Shown here piece after piece: positions 7,950 to 16,898 of a stretch of DNA of 49,681 nt; the stretch's first letter is position 1, and each line of letters opens with the position of its first letter. The notes under the pieces were generated by a model that saw only the letters and a list, made by a program, of their open reading frames with translations, did no database searches and had not been told where the DNA came from. The position numbers and the translations under genes are program-made. The stretch covers positions 1 to 49,681 of the forward strand of contig QAKH01000117.1 in assembly GCA_003343885.1 (NCBI GenBank), given 5' to 3'. Source of the DNA: Clostridiales bacterium (lineage in GTDB: Bacteria; Bacillota; Clostridia; Oscillospirales; CAG-382).

Positions 7950-9482
7950 CTAAATTTTATGTACGTCGGAAGCATATACACGTCCCGTATATACGCTTGC
8001 TTGCGGCTCAGTGCTCAAAAGCAATACAGAACCCTCTACTCTTCGAACATATAATACAGTCTTTGGTACCCAGGACTGCATTGTCTGTCCTGTGGAAAAC
8101 GTCCTAACACCGTCATTGCACATAACTTTATCACCAACGGCAAAAGTCGTTTTTTCTGTTTTCACCAACGCCGTTTTCACAGAACCAGCAGTATCTGACG
8201 GCATGGATTTACGCAGCGTTATTTGTGTTGTATATCCGGATCCGACGGAGTGTTTTGCTTGTTTAATTATATACTTGCCGTCCCAACTACCCCATCCGGT
8301 TAATGTCACCGGAACACCGGCGACAAGTGAGGTATCTCCCGGGAAAGTAAATGTTGCGGTAAAATCGTATTTGTTGTAATACCGCAGCGTTTTCGCCGCA
8401 AGCGTTTTCGCCGCTTCAACATCAGCAACCTGTTGATATATTTCAAGGCATTGATTATCCTCATCGTCACTGTTATAGTCATCTACATATTCCGTCGCAG
8501 TAATTACGTTGCCATACGGAGTTGTGTAAGTTACTCGACAGCTTGTGTATTTGTTGCTCTCCGTCGTAGTTAGCTTATAATTGATGTAATCTTTGCCATA
8601 CGTAATGGTCTTGATAGGCGGCTTATTGTCATAATCCGACTGATCGAATATAATCAATATGTTGTTTGACGTCTTAAGAGAAAACCCGGCATCATGACAA
8701 AGTTTTTGCAAAAAAGATATGTCGCTCTGTTGGTACTGCTCTACCCTTGCGTATTGCGGATCCGTCGCACACAAAAACAAACAGGTCATTCCGTTGTTTT
8801 CCGCCATTTCGCGCGCTATTCCGGACATTGTATATGATTCCCACGATTTACTTTTTATTGTCTGCCGTATTGAGTTTTTGAAAGGTAACGCAGTGCCCTT
8901 GATCGTGATTTGTGCAGGCGGACCGGAAGCGGAAATGCTGTCAAGCTCAAACTCTCCGCATTCCAACATATCGTCTTTACCGTCATTATTCCAGTTCTGG
9001 CGCACTATTGTAGCCTGTATTTTCATGCCTTTTGTAGTCGTTTCCGCCATATTTGTAACAGCGCTTGACGTCTCCAAATATGAGGCATTAACATATGCGT
9101 CCTTGCCGGAATATCTGATACGCGCCCAACCATTTGATATTTCTAATACATTGACAATTTCCCCATACGGTAATGTGCCGTACTGGCTATATGTGTCTCC
9201 TTGTCCACTGCGGACAGCAAGACCAGTTTGCGCAATAGCCTTATATTCCGGCGATGTCTGTACCGACGGCGAATTTCTGACCGCAGCCAAGGTATCATTC
9301 AACCATTTTGTAAGCCATATGGACGACCTGTCGGCGATTTGTATTTGCAGGTCGTCCGCCTCGTCCTCTTCCTTGTCAGTATAAGTGAGAGATATAAAGT
9401 ATTTTGCAATTTCGTCTGTTATATCAACATTTGCAAAATATATTTTCGCGCTTGCACGCCGCGCTATATTGATTTCGCTCAT
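7950..9482 (-). CDS. Late control gpD-like tail hub protein with inserted SH3-like domain
   Basis: About 510 residues. The gpD fold is visible in ARRASAKIYFANVDITDEI, the middle region (SYTMSGIAREMAENNG, SDISFLQKLCHDAGFSLK) and VPVTLTGWGSWDGKYIIKQ. Between residues about 80 and 130 lies an insert reading LAVRSGQGDTYSQYGTLPYG, then NGWARIRYSGKDAYVNASYL, a bacterial SH3 (SH3b) domain. The last 65 residues (AVGDKVMCNDGVRTFSTGQT to the end) look like a second SH3-like module. The ATG at 9482 overlaps the gpX stop (ATGA) and has GGAGG upstream; a GTG at 9500 is less likely. The hub supports the spike and may contact the cell wall. Confidence 0.85.
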   Translation of the reverse strand: MSEINIARRASAKIYFANVDITDEIAKYFISLTYTDKEEDEADDLQIQIADRSSIWLTKWLNDTLAAVRNSPSVQTSPEYKAIAQTGLAVRSGQGDTYSQYGTLPYGEIVNVLEISNGWARIRYSGKDAYVNASYLETSSAVTNMAETTTKGMKIQATIVRQNWNNDGKDDMLECGEFELDSISASGPPAQITIKGTALPFKNSIRQTIKSKSWESYTMSGIAREMAENNGMTCLFLCATDPQYARVEQYQQSDISFLQKLCHDAGFSLKTSNNILIIFDQSDYDNKPPIKTITYGKDYINYKLTTTESNKYTSCRVTYTTPYGNVITATEYVDDYNSDDEDNQCLEIYQQVADVEAAKTLAAKTLRYYNKYDFTATFTFPGDTSLVAGVPVTLTGWGSWDGKYIIKQAKHSVGSGYTTQITLRKSMPSDTAGSVKTALVKTEKTTFAVGDKVMCNDGVRTFSTGQTMQSWVPKTVLYVRRVEGSVLLLSTEPQASVYTGRVYASDVHKI

Positions 9483-9688
9483 CCTTGCACCTGCCTCCAC
9501 GGCGGCAAAGAGTCACTGCTTGCAATTGTTGACATATCTGGTAAATCCAAATCAACACCTGCGCTGAAAATATATACATCGTGATACTTACTGTTAATGC
9601 TCATTAACATATCTGTATACGCAGTGTCACCGAGTTGTGAGTAAGCTATGCTATCCCACATATCTCCTTGCTTGGTTGTGTATCTCAT
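9479..9688 (-). CDS. Tail protein X (P2 gpX-like, LysM-like)
   Basis: 69 residues. RYTTKQGDMWDSIAYSQLGD followed by a run to LDLPDMST matches gpX, a tiny LysM-like tail protein. In P2-like tails it is encoded next to gpD and the tape measure. Its ATG overlaps the tape-measure stop (ATGA) and its own stop overlaps the gpD start in the same way, so the three genes are translationally coupled. Confidence 0.85.
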   Translation of the reverse strand: MRYTTKQGDMWDSIAYSQLGDTAYTDMLMSINSKYHDVYIFSAGVDLDLPDMSTIASSDSLPPWRQVQG

Positions 9689-12600
9689 GCGTATGCACCT
9701 CTTCTCGCGTCTAAACCGGCTTCGTCGAGTGCGTCAAGCACCATAGCTACAATCTGCTCACTAGCTACTTTTATATTATCGTCGTTGTCATCGGCTGCGC
9801 CCTCAAACTGAAATACAGGAGATATTGTAATTATAGCTCCGTTTGATTTTTCATACGGCTCTGCCATTATTCCTCTCGTTTCCGCGGCATTGTATACGCG
9901 TTCGCCGCCGCGGAACATTACAATTTCGGGTCCATTTTCGCCGACAAGCGCCGCACCGGGAAGGGCGTAGTCCGAACCGGTAGCATATCCCCGTAACGGT
10001 ATGGATTCTCCGGCGAAATGAAAGATACTCGATATTGTCCCCATGTTCCAAGCGGCTTTGATTTGTCCTGCGACCGCTCTGGCAGAAGAAACAGCTTTCG
10101 GAGTGTTGGTTTTCAGTTCGTTTATGTACGCTTCCATGGTTAATCTCGCTGCTTCGGCGGACTCGTCGTCTAGATTCCATTCCTCAACCGCTTTTTCGAT
10201 TTCATCGTTTATTTTTTCAAATTCCTCGTTATATCCGGTCGAGATTGACGCTATGCTCTCCGATACAGCCGCCATCTGTTTTTCTCGTTCCTGCCACGCT
10301 TTTACAGTTTCTGCCAACTCCGCGTCCGTCGCCTGTGCCAACCCAGCAACGGCGTTAACGCTTTCCTCACTTCCGTCGGCAAAACTTGCAATTATCTCGG
10401 CAAGTCCTTCGATGTTTTCAGTCTTGCCAAACAATGTTTCAAGGTTTTTATTGTAGTCGCTCCAGTACGTGCTCTGACTTTCCAGCGATTCATTTATCGT
10501 CTCAACACTCGTTACGGCAACTTCCGCCGTTTTTTCCCACAGCGCGTACTGTCCACTTACACTGTCATACGCAGCGTCATATGCTTCGTCATACGCAATC
10601 CTTAAATTGCTCAGTTGGTTTGTCGCCGACTCCATCAACGATGTCACGTCTTCCGTGATGTCGCCATTTTCTTCTTCAACCGTGTTCAGTCCAACCATAG
10701 CTTCGGCAAGTTCGTTGATTTTTTCTTCGTTTTCTTTTATTGCGGCGGAAGTTTCGTTTAGCTTAGCTTCGGCATCGTTGTATTTTTCCAGCGCTTCCAT
10801 GCGTTCATAAAAATTAGTGGCAGCTACCACGCCTTCCGACTCATCAATATACCCACCTACATCGACAAACTCTTTGTACGCGGCATTGCGTTCGCGCTGA
10901 GCAACAGCTAAATCCTTTTCAAGCGCAGCCCTTTCTTTCATCTTTTCGATGATTTTTTCATTTGTATCCTCATACTCTCGCTGCATAAATTCAGCTTCGG
11001 CCAGTTTTTTGACAGCGTCAATCGTTTTCGGGACATTCCTCGTCAAATCTTCATATGACAGCGACAGTCCCGGAACGGCTTCGTTCAACGCATTTATTAT
11101 CGCAAGCATTTCCTGTTGGTCTGCCGCGGAAATATCCGTCTGAGTGGATAGGCTTTCCAGCCTTGCTATAAGGGATTGTATGCTGCTTGCTTCCAAACGC
11201 AGCTCTTCGTCTTGTTTTTCATGCTGGGCGACCATTTCCTCATAAGACGCAATGGTCTCTTCATGACTTTTTTTGTACTCGTCGAGTGTTTGCTTATTAT
11301 TCTCATACTGCTCCGACAGTTCATCAATTTGCCAGGATAGTTCCTGCGCCTGATATGATGACTCTCCATATAGTTCGCATGTTTCTTGGTATTCAACCTT
11401 GAGTCTTTGCAGTTCTTCGTATTCGGCACGAGACGCGGCAGACAATTGATCGACCTCGTCCTGTTGCTCGCCCATTGCGTCCGTCAAAGCTATAACCCCA
11501 ACAGTTAACGCCGCAACAGCCGTAATTACGAGTCCGATAGGATTAGCGCTCATTGCCGCATTTAATCCTGTCTGCGCTGCCGTTGCCGCTGTAGTGGCCG
11601 TTGTCTGTGCTGTTGTAGCACCAACATTTGCGATTTTCGCCAGCGTTTCTTTGCCTATATTTATCAGACTTTTAACGCTTTCGGTATTTGACAGTTTTTT
11701 GACCGCAACATATGCCGTAAACGCTGTTACCAACAGTCCAAATTCAGCGGTTATTGCTATGATTGACTTCAAGAGAACCGGATGTTCCTGTCCGAATTTT
11801 GTTATTCCGGCTAGGATATTGTTCCATAATTTTGTTAATGCCGTCAACTCTGGGGCAAATTGTGCGCTTATTGTATTTTTGAGAGCTTGGTAATTTTTTT
11901 GCTGAAACATCAACTCGTCATCAAGCAAACACATTGTTTCAAGCATTTCTTGGTCCATTATATAACCGGCTTCGTGTGCCTTTTGCGAAAACTCATCTAT
12001 CGTGCCTGAACCCGCACCGATGAGAGAATTGAGTTGCATTGCGCTGCGCCCAAGAAGTTGCATTGCGGTACTATCACGGTCCGCTTCGTTCTCCATTCTC
12101 CCAAGGGCGTCTATAACATCCCAATATACATCCATTCCGTCTCTCAAAGAGCCGTCAGTGTTTGTGATTTCAACACCAAGCTTCTTATATGCATCCGCAT
12201 ACGTAGCAGAACCTCGTTCCGCTTCGCCCATAGACTTGACGTTTTTTTGTACAGATGAAATAATGGTTTCAACGCTAACATCCACAAGTTCGGCTGCATA
12301 ATATAGGGATTGCAGAGAATCGGTATCTATTCCGTATAATTTTGATGTTTCATCTATTTTACCAGCCCAAGCCGCTGACTCAGTAACACAATCGGCAAAA
12401 CCTTGATAGATTTCTTTAAGAAGTGTCGTGATGCCTGCTGCTACAAGTGCCTCCTGTACCGCCATAACTGCCGCCGAACCTTTGTTGCCAAATTTTTCGG
12501 CTTCCTCGGCAGCTTTCTCCTGCTTATCTTTCAAGTCCTCTGTCTGTTCACCCAATCGTTGAGTTTCGGTAGAGAGGTTTGTCATATCAACACCTGCCTC

Positions 12601-12969
12601 GGACAAGGAATTTCCGAGTTTATCCAAGGCAGCTGTTTTTTGCGCAATGGCGGTTTCGGTTTGTTCTACCTTTTGCTTTAATTCAATTTCTTTGTTTGCA
12701 AGAGCTGAGTTGTACTCACCAGAAGCAGCCATTTCGTGTTGAACGTTCTGTAACTGTTGCTCATACAATTCAAGTTTACTTTTTGTTTTTTCTATCGACT
12801 GTTGTTGTTTTGAGTACGCCGATATATCGGATTGTATCTTATTTAGTTTTTGTATTTCGTTCTGAGTTTCGGTAAGAATTTTTTGAGCAGAAGAAAAAGT
12901 ACCGTTAAAATCCTGCCCGAGCTGAGCACCAAGCTTCCATAGCATTTCATATTCCGTTTTGCTTGCCAT
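9685..12969 (-). CDS. Tail tape measure protein
   Basis: 1,094 residues, the longest gene in the window. The N-terminal 150 residues are helical and coiled-coil-like, with repeated Gln/Lys/Glu heptads (QKLNKIQSDISAYSKQQQS). Two hydrophobic segments lie near residues 400-423 and 476-496 (GLVITAVAALTVGVIALTDA), followed by a second long coiled coil to about 830. The C-terminal region carries the glycine-rich PGAALVGENGPEIVMFRGGE motif seen in many tape measures. It sets tail length and may be injected into the membrane. It starts behind TAGGAGG, directly after the frameshifted chaperone pair, as in P2. Confidence 0.95.
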   Translation of the reverse strand: MASKTEYEMLWKLGAQLGQDFNGTFSSAQKILTETQNEIQKLNKIQSDISAYSKQQQSIEKTKSKLELYEQQLQNVQHEMAASGEYNSALANKEIELKQKVEQTETAIAQKTAALDKLGNSLSEAGVDMTNLSTETQRLGEQTEDLKDKQEKAAEEAEKFGNKGSAAVMAVQEALVAAGITTLLKEIYQGFADCVTESAAWAGKIDETSKLYGIDTDSLQSLYYAAELVDVSVETIISSVQKNVKSMGEAERGSATYADAYKKLGVEITNTDGSLRDGMDVYWDVIDALGRMENEADRDSTAMQLLGRSAMQLNSLIGAGSGTIDEFSQKAHEAGYIMDQEMLETMCLLDDELMFQQKNYQALKNTISAQFAPELTALTKLWNNILAGITKFGQEHPVLLKSIIAITAEFGLLVTAFTAYVAVKKLSNTESVKSLINIGKETLAKIANVGATTAQTTATTAATAAQTGLNAAMSANPIGLVITAVAALTVGVIALTDAMGEQQDEVDQLSAASRAEYEELQRLKVEYQETCELYGESSYQAQELSWQIDELSEQYENNKQTLDEYKKSHEETIASYEEMVAQHEKQDEELRLEASSIQSLIARLESLSTQTDISAADQQEMLAIINALNEAVPGLSLSYEDLTRNVPKTIDAVKKLAEAEFMQREYEDTNEKIIEKMKERAALEKDLAVAQRERNAAYKEFVDVGGYIDESEGVVAATNFYERMEALEKYNDAEAKLNETSAAIKENEEKINELAEAMVGLNTVEEENGDITEDVTSLMESATNQLSNLRIAYDEAYDAAYDSVSGQYALWEKTAEVAVTSVETINESLESQSTYWSDYNKNLETLFGKTENIEGLAEIIASFADGSEESVNAVAGLAQATDAELAETVKAWQEREKQMAAVSESIASISTGYNEEFEKINDEIEKAVEEWNLDDESAEAARLTMEAYINELKTNTPKAVSSARAVAGQIKAAWNMGTISSIFHFAGESIPLRGYATGSDYALPGAALVGENGPEIVMFRGGERVYNAAETRGIMAEPYEKSNGAIITISPVFQFEGAADDNDDNIKVASEQIVAMVLDALDEAGLDARRGAYA

Positions 12970-12978
12970 CGTACCCTC

Positions 12979-13484
12979 CTACTGTTCATTTTTCGATAAA
13001 TCGTTGTTTGCCTGGATCCATTCTGATAGTGACCGTAGTCTTAACGATAGCCAAAAGTTAACCGGTGTGTTATTGTTTCTAGCCATTACCAAGCATACCC
13101 GGCGTATCCATTTTCCACCGTCTCCTATTACAACTCCGACGCCAGTAAAAAACTTCTGGCCTTGCTCCTCAGCCTGTTATAGTCAGAAATCGACGCTTTT
13201 CTGAAAAAATCTTCCCCGATAGGAGTGGTACAAGCTTTTGCCGCCATACGAATAAGATATTCGCCGCTAAATGCAGGCGAAATTGCCGCCTTGCCGATAC
13301 TTGCAAGCTCGTTTTCGATGTTAAGTGCATCGTCGCCTGTAAGCGATTCAAAATCAAAAGCGAGTTCGGTTATTGTTTCACCGTTATACAAAACCGGCTT
13401 TTTGAATTTATGTATATAAAGTTTTTCAACTTCTTTTTCTTCGTATTTAGTTTCATTTTCAACAAATTCTTTTTCGACTGCCAT
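12979..13484 (-). CDS. Tail assembly chaperone, -1 frameshift product (gpE+E'-like)
   Basis: Reading gpE to the slippery T_TTT_TTA at 13152-13146 and then shifting back one base continues in an open frame for about 56 codons to a TAG at 12981-12979. The extension contains ARNNNTPVNFWLSLRLRSLS and EWIQANNDLSKNEQ, an aromatic and basic helix like other gpE'/gpG-T type tails. The stop lies ten bases before the tape-measure ATG. In P2 and many other long-tailed phages this shift produces the chaperone that coats the tape measure. The site and frame are seen directly; use of the shift is inferred. Confidence 0.8.
13128..13484 (-). CDS. Tail assembly chaperone gpE-like (unshifted product)
   Basis: 118 residues from the ATG at 13484, which has GGAG seven bases upstream; an in-frame TTG at 13502 lies within the ribosome-site region and is unlikely. 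LYIHKFKKPVLYNGETITEL and FDFESLTGDDALNIENEL are the signature of the P2 gpE / Mu gp41 chaperone family. The C-terminus (RKASISDYNRLRSKARSFLL) runs through the slippery site and ends 18 bases past it. It works with the shifted product in tape-measure and tail-tube assembly. Confidence 0.9.
   Translation of the reverse strand: MAVEKEFVENETKYEEKEVEKLYIHKFKKPVLYNGETITELAFDFESLTGDDALNIENELASIGKAAISPAFSGEYLIRMAAKACTTPIGEDFFRKASISDYNRLRSKARSFLLASEL
13146..13152 (-). other. Programmed -1 ribosomal frameshift site T TTT TTA
   Basis: On the minus strand the codons AGT TTT TTA give the X_XXY_YYZ heptamer T_TTT_TTA in the correct phase. The zero frame ends within 18 bases, and the -1 frame stays open to just before the tape-measure start. 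P2 uses the related T7G run at the same place in its E gene. I did not identify a clear downstream pseudoknot. Confidence 0.8.
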
Positions 13485-13507
13485 AATATAACTCCTTTTC
13501 AAATTTT

Positions 13508-13533
13508 CGCCCGAGGCGTTTATACCTCGGGCG
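13508..13533 (-). terminator. Hairpin between tail tube and chaperone genes
   Basis: CGCCCGAGG (13508-13516) and CCTCGGGCG (13525-13533) form a perfect 9-bp stem with an 8-base loop. On the minus strand it is followed by AAAATTTG, not a clean U-run, so it may be a partial terminator or an mRNA stability/processing element that keeps tail-tube and sheath messages more abundant than the downstream genes. Confidence 0.5.
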
Positions 13534-13544
13534 TATTTTATAGA

Positions 13545-14066
13545 TTACTGTCCGAGAGCCGAACGCACGTCCGCAAGGCTGTCGTTTCCGTTATAATCGA
13601 TGTCAACATTGTTAATCGGATCATATCTTCTCACAAGTCTATCATCGATATACTCCTCGTAACTCAGGCACGCAAACTCGTCCGACGCGCCCTGCTGAGA
13701 TGCAGGAGCGACAGTACCGAGAGTTTCAGTGAGCGGAGCAACCTTAAGTATATATTTGTGAGATGTAATGATGTATTTTCCATTAGTTCCATCATAGTTT
13801 TCACGTGCGACACGGCAGTCAAGAATATGCTGTCCGTGTGCGACAATTCGCCTTGAATCTTCCGGTGCGTCTCTAAAAGCTATTGTTACACGCATAGCAG
13901 ATTTGTGTCCTGGTACGGCAAAATCCACATCACCGGCAACACCGAGGCCAGTAACTGTTAGAGTTTTAGCAGTAAGCGTAGGCAATGTGATATTTGCAAT
14001 GCCAAGATAATTTGAGCCGTTCTCATAGACGGCACAATCCACTATACCGACATTTGTTTTCGCCAT
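13545..14066 (-). CDS. Major tail tube protein (P2 gpFII-like)
   Basis: 173 residues. Features of the contractile-tail tube family are the N-terminal VDCAVYENGSNYLGIANITL, the middle PGHKSAMRVTIAFRD and the C-terminal YDPINNVDIDYNGNDSLADV. It polymerises inside the sheath to form the inner tube. It follows the sheath gene by 15 bases and precedes a strong hairpin and the chaperone gene, the P2 order (FI, FII, E, T). Confidence 0.95.
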   Translation of the reverse strand: MAKTNVGIVDCAVYENGSNYLGIANITLPTLTAKTLTVTGLGVAGDVDFAVPGHKSAMRVTIAFRDAPEDSRRIVAHGQHILDCRVARENYDGTNGKYIITSHKYILKVAPLTETLGTVAPASQQGASDEFACLSYEEYIDDRLVRRYDPINNVDIDYNGNDSLADVRSALGQ

Positions 14067-14081
14067 ATTAACCCTCCTCGA

Positions 14082-15521
14082 TTACTGATTGAGTGCCGCT
14101 GTGAGCATAGCGACATCATATTCCGCATACATGTTAATCTGCTGAGCAGGTACAGGAGACGCCATCTTGGTATCAAGCCTGAATTTACCGGCAAGAAGAT
14201 CCGTTGTGGAATTATTATCCGGTATGTACTGTATCTGTCCGCCGTACAGTTTGCCCTCGTGTGTGAGTCCGTTAAGCCAAGCGTTAAAACTATTAACGAT
14301 AGCGTCGATAAGCACTCTTGTAAGCGGCTTGTCTACATAACCCCAGTACGTGCTGACAAAAGTGTTGCATACGAAGTCAAGCATACGATTTGTGCAGATA
14401 AAATACTCTACGACGTCGGTGCTTTCTGGCCAGCATCCGGTATAATTGCCCCAGATTACCCAACCGCCATTATTTATAGCGGTGACAACACCGTCTGTAT
14501 AGCTTAGCACGTCCGCCTGCGGAAGAGTTATCATCACTTCTGTTCCGTCCGAGAGACATGTTCCGGTTATAGGAACTGTTTTATTTGACGGAGATTCAAA
14601 CGGTACACTCTCGTTTGCGCTGTCAACCTTTGCAATAACTCCGCAAACGATTGTGGACATATCGAATATCTTGTCACCGCTTTTTACCATAGGCCAGCAA
14701 ACAATCATGTTTGAGTCGGTATATCCGTTTGTTGTTTTTGCGGTGATTACATTCTCATAGCTGTCCGCGCCCGATGACGATGTATCAATATCGACTACCG
14801 CCTTAGCGCGATAAAGTCCGTTGATACTCGGTGCCTTAGCCGCCATTACAGCCGCGACGTCCGAGGTCGATGACCAGCCGGGAGCGCAAATCAAATCGGG
14901 CACTACGCCGATAACAGATTTACACATCTCAACAGTTTCAACAGCGTCGGAAATATCGTCCGCTGTTATATCCTCAGGGTTAGCCTTGTCGTATGCCACG
15001 CTTAGCGTTACCTCTGCGTAGCTTATGCTATCCGGCTGAAGCTCGATGTAAAAATTCCCTTCATCATAGTATGTTTTGTAGTCGGTATCTTTAACAAGTG
15101 TTGTCTCCTGCGATGAGCCCGCCTTGATTATAAGTGACTCATTGTCGATTACATCGCCCGGCAGAGTTACAACATGGTCTACCACGTTATGCGACTCCGC
15201 ACTTACGGAGGTCTTGTGAGTTGCTGGGTCATAGACATTGTAAAAAATTGCGGGCGACATTGCAAAAAGTTTGAAATGCGAATAAACAGCCTGGCAAAGA
15301 TTCCACTTCGGAGCACCGTCCACAGCTCTCCACTCGTCGCTGTATCCGCCAAGCTCGACAGCCTCATTATATGTAGCAACAAGCTGCGGCTTGCCGACAA
15401 ACCCCTTTCCTTGATGGCACGGCCAAGCGCCGATAAAAAACGGTATACCGGACGCAGCGGTCCGAACGGTTGTAAACGATGTTTCACTTTTGTACGTATT
15501 AACACCGTGGTTAATTGCCAT
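14082..15521 (-). CDS. Tail sheath protein (P2 gpFI-like)
   Basis: 479 residues. The N-terminus (HGVNTYKSETSFTTVRTAAS, then GIPFFIGAWP) and the C-terminal regions (CTNRMLDFVCNTFVSTYWGY, then a LIDAIVNSFNAWLNGL helix) match contractile sheath proteins. The middle holds the variable outer domain (ADDISDAVETVEMCKS to MAAKAPSINGLYRA). It contracts to drive the tube through the envelope. It has AGGAGG-like sequence before the ATG and is among the most strongly initiated genes of the late region. Confidence 0.95.
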   Translation of the reverse strand: MAINHGVNTYKSETSFTTVRTAASGIPFFIGAWPCHQGKGFVGKPQLVATYNEAVELGGYSDEWRAVDGAPKWNLCQAVYSHFKLFAMSPAIFYNVYDPATHKTSVSAESHNVVDHVVTLPGDVIDNESLIIKAGSSQETTLVKDTDYKTYYDEGNFYIELQPDSISYAEVTLSVAYDKANPEDITADDISDAVETVEMCKSVIGVVPDLICAPGWSSTSDVAAVMAAKAPSINGLYRAKAVVDIDTSSSGADSYENVITAKTTNGYTDSNMIVCWPMVKSGDKIFDMSTIVCGVIAKVDSANESVPFESPSNKTVPITGTCLSDGTEVMITLPQADVLSYTDGVVTAINNGGWVIWGNYTGCWPESTDVVEYFICTNRMLDFVCNTFVSTYWGYVDKPLTRVLIDAIVNSFNAWLNGLTHEGKLYGGQIQYIPDNNSTTDLLAGKFRLDTKMASPVPAQQINMYAEYDVAMLTAALNQ

Positions 15522-15533
15522 ACGTTTTCCTCC

Positions 15534-15806
15534 TCACTCAGACAGCAAAGTCCGATATGCTATGCTCAGACTGTTGCCGCCAATTCTAATTTTATTTTTT
15601 GTTTCCGCGATTTCTGTACTGCGCACAACAAGTGCGGCTATTTTAGGATATTTCGTTACCGCCACAGATATCTTTTGCAGTACGTCTGTTTTTGTGCCGC
15701 GATATATGCTGCCGTTTTGGATTACACCCTTTACGGTCGGACCTATGTACACGTACACAGCACTTACATCGCTTGTTGTTTTTAGATTCTTCTTAGATGT
15801 ACTCAT
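15534..15806 (-). CDS. Conserved small phage protein upstream of the sheath gene
   Basis: 90 residues, with a basic N-terminus and a compact beta-rich core (SAVYVYIGPTVKGVIQNGSI, then YRGTKTDVLQKISVAVTKYP). It overlaps the tail-terminator-like gene by 14 bases and ends 13 bases before the sheath start. Proteins of this size are found here in many clostridial contractile-tail prophages, but I do not recognise a defined function. A tail-end or sheath-initiation role is only a guess from position. Confidence 0.6.
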   Translation of the reverse strand: MSTSKKNLKTTSDVSAVYVYIGPTVKGVIQNGSIYRGTKTDVLQKISVAVTKYPKIAALVVRSTEIAETKNKIRIGGNSLSIAYRTLLSE

Positions 15807-16284
15807 TTTGCACCCCTTTTCGTAGAATTTCAGGCAGATAAAATGTGCAGGTTATCTCTGCACCATAGTATGGCGCCGTATCATCTGTATATACGAGGCT
15901 TTCGATTCCGTTTTCGACGTCCAGATGATATTGATCACCTACTACCACGTCCTTCATCAGCTTGTGCTCCACACAATCCATGACGTTAAGCAACATTGTC
16001 GATCCTACTTGTTCATCGTCGCTGTAAACGCAAAAAATAATACGCACTACTGCACTATTTTCTGGTTCAATGCCTTGTTTTTGCCGTCCCTGTACGTACT
16101 GTATAATCATATACGGTGCTTTTTTCTTGTAGTCATTGCTGTCCGGCAAACGCATTTTATAGACATCTGGCGGGCGCGTTTCTACGTTTGTATCGCCCTT
16201 TTGAACTGCCGTAGGCAACATTAGGTGCTCTGTCGCCTCAACGCATAGATTTTTCAAATCTTCAAGCAGTTTTACTCGTGTCAT
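15793..16284 (-). CDS. Tail terminator / tail completion-like protein
   Basis: About 163 residues from the ATG at 16284, which overlaps the upstream stop (ATGA); an in-frame GTG at 16293 is also possible. The protein has a helical N-terminus, KKKAPYMIIQYVQGRQKQG and VVRIIFCVYSDDEQVGSTML, followed by a region ending in PYYGAEITCTFYLPEI. This alternating strand pattern with a final strand resembles tail terminator proteins. Position between the gpZ-like protein and the sheath supports a head-tail joining or tail-end role. Confidence 0.6.
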   Translation of the reverse strand: MTRVKLLEDLKNLCVEATEHLMLPTAVQKGDTNVETRPPDVYKMRLPDSNDYKKKAPYMIIQYVQGRQKQGIEPENSAVVRIIFCVYSDDEQVGSTMLLNVMDCVEHKLMKDVVVGDQYHLDVENGIESLVYTDDTAPYYGAEITCTFYLPEILRKGVQNEYI

Positions 16285-16898
16285 TTTCTCCACCCATTAA
16301 GTATTGCGGTTATCTCGTGTTCTAACCGGCTGTCAAATACTTCTCTCAGCTTATCTCCCATCTCCTGCTCAACGTCATCATTGGATGACATCATCTGTAC
16401 AGTTGACGGACCAAATAGCTCTTGCACCGGCAGTCGCTTCTTCCCAACTCTCTCATATAATCCGACATGTGAACCCATCGACGCAGAAAATACGTGGTCA
16501 AGCGTTGATCTTTCCGAAGATCTCATTACGCGTGTTACTACCCTGCCGTCACGTGATACACGAGTGTCGAATTTGATGAGAGGTATGTGATATCCGCAAA
16601 ATTCAATTTCCGCTGACGTAGAGCCAGCTGTTGTTGTATAATGCTTCTTGGTCTTTGTGTAGCTCTTAAAGTCTCCGGCCTTTACGTAATACTCTTTGCC
16701 AACCGCCTGTGCAGCATAAGCTTCCGCACTTTGAGCGGCTCTTTTTAATGCTGATCCAATGGCTTTTTCAGCGCCACGCGGAAACCCGGCCAGTATTTTT
16801 TTTGCTCTGTCGATAGATTTTGATCCGATATCGTCTACAAGCGTAACGTCCGCAACGTTTTTGCCGGTCTCATGCGGCATACGATATACGTCACTCAT
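16281..16898 (-). CDS. Minor tail protein Z-like (gpZ / HK97 gp10-like)
   Basis: 205 residues. FPRGAEKAIGSALKRAAQSA in the N-terminal helix and GKKRLPVQELFGPSTVQMMS near residue 165 are signatures of the gpZ family of tail completion proteins in lambda-like phages, which join or terminate the tail tube. It overlaps both neighbours by four bases. It is an example of lambda-type connector genes next to a P2-type tail. Confidence 0.75.
   Translation of the reverse strand: MSDVYRMPHETGKNVADVTLVDDIGSKSIDRAKKILAGFPRGAEKAIGSALKRAAQSAEAYAAQAVGKEYYVKAGDFKSYTKTKKHYTTTAGSTSAEIEFCGYHIPLIKFDTRVSRDGRVVTRVMRSSERSTLDHVFSASMGSHVGLYERVGKKRLPVQELFGPSTVQMMSSNDDVEQEMGDKLREVFDSRLEHEITAILNGWRK

Noticed and set aside
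8719..9384. Plus-strand open frame of 221 codons
   Set aside because: It lies opposite the gpD-like gene, has no ribosome site and encodes no recognisable domain; the minus-strand gene is clearly real.
15174..15785. Plus-strand open frame of 203 codons opposite the sheath gene
   Set aside because: It is a shadow of the sheath reading frame with a Cys/Arg-rich product and no start signal.
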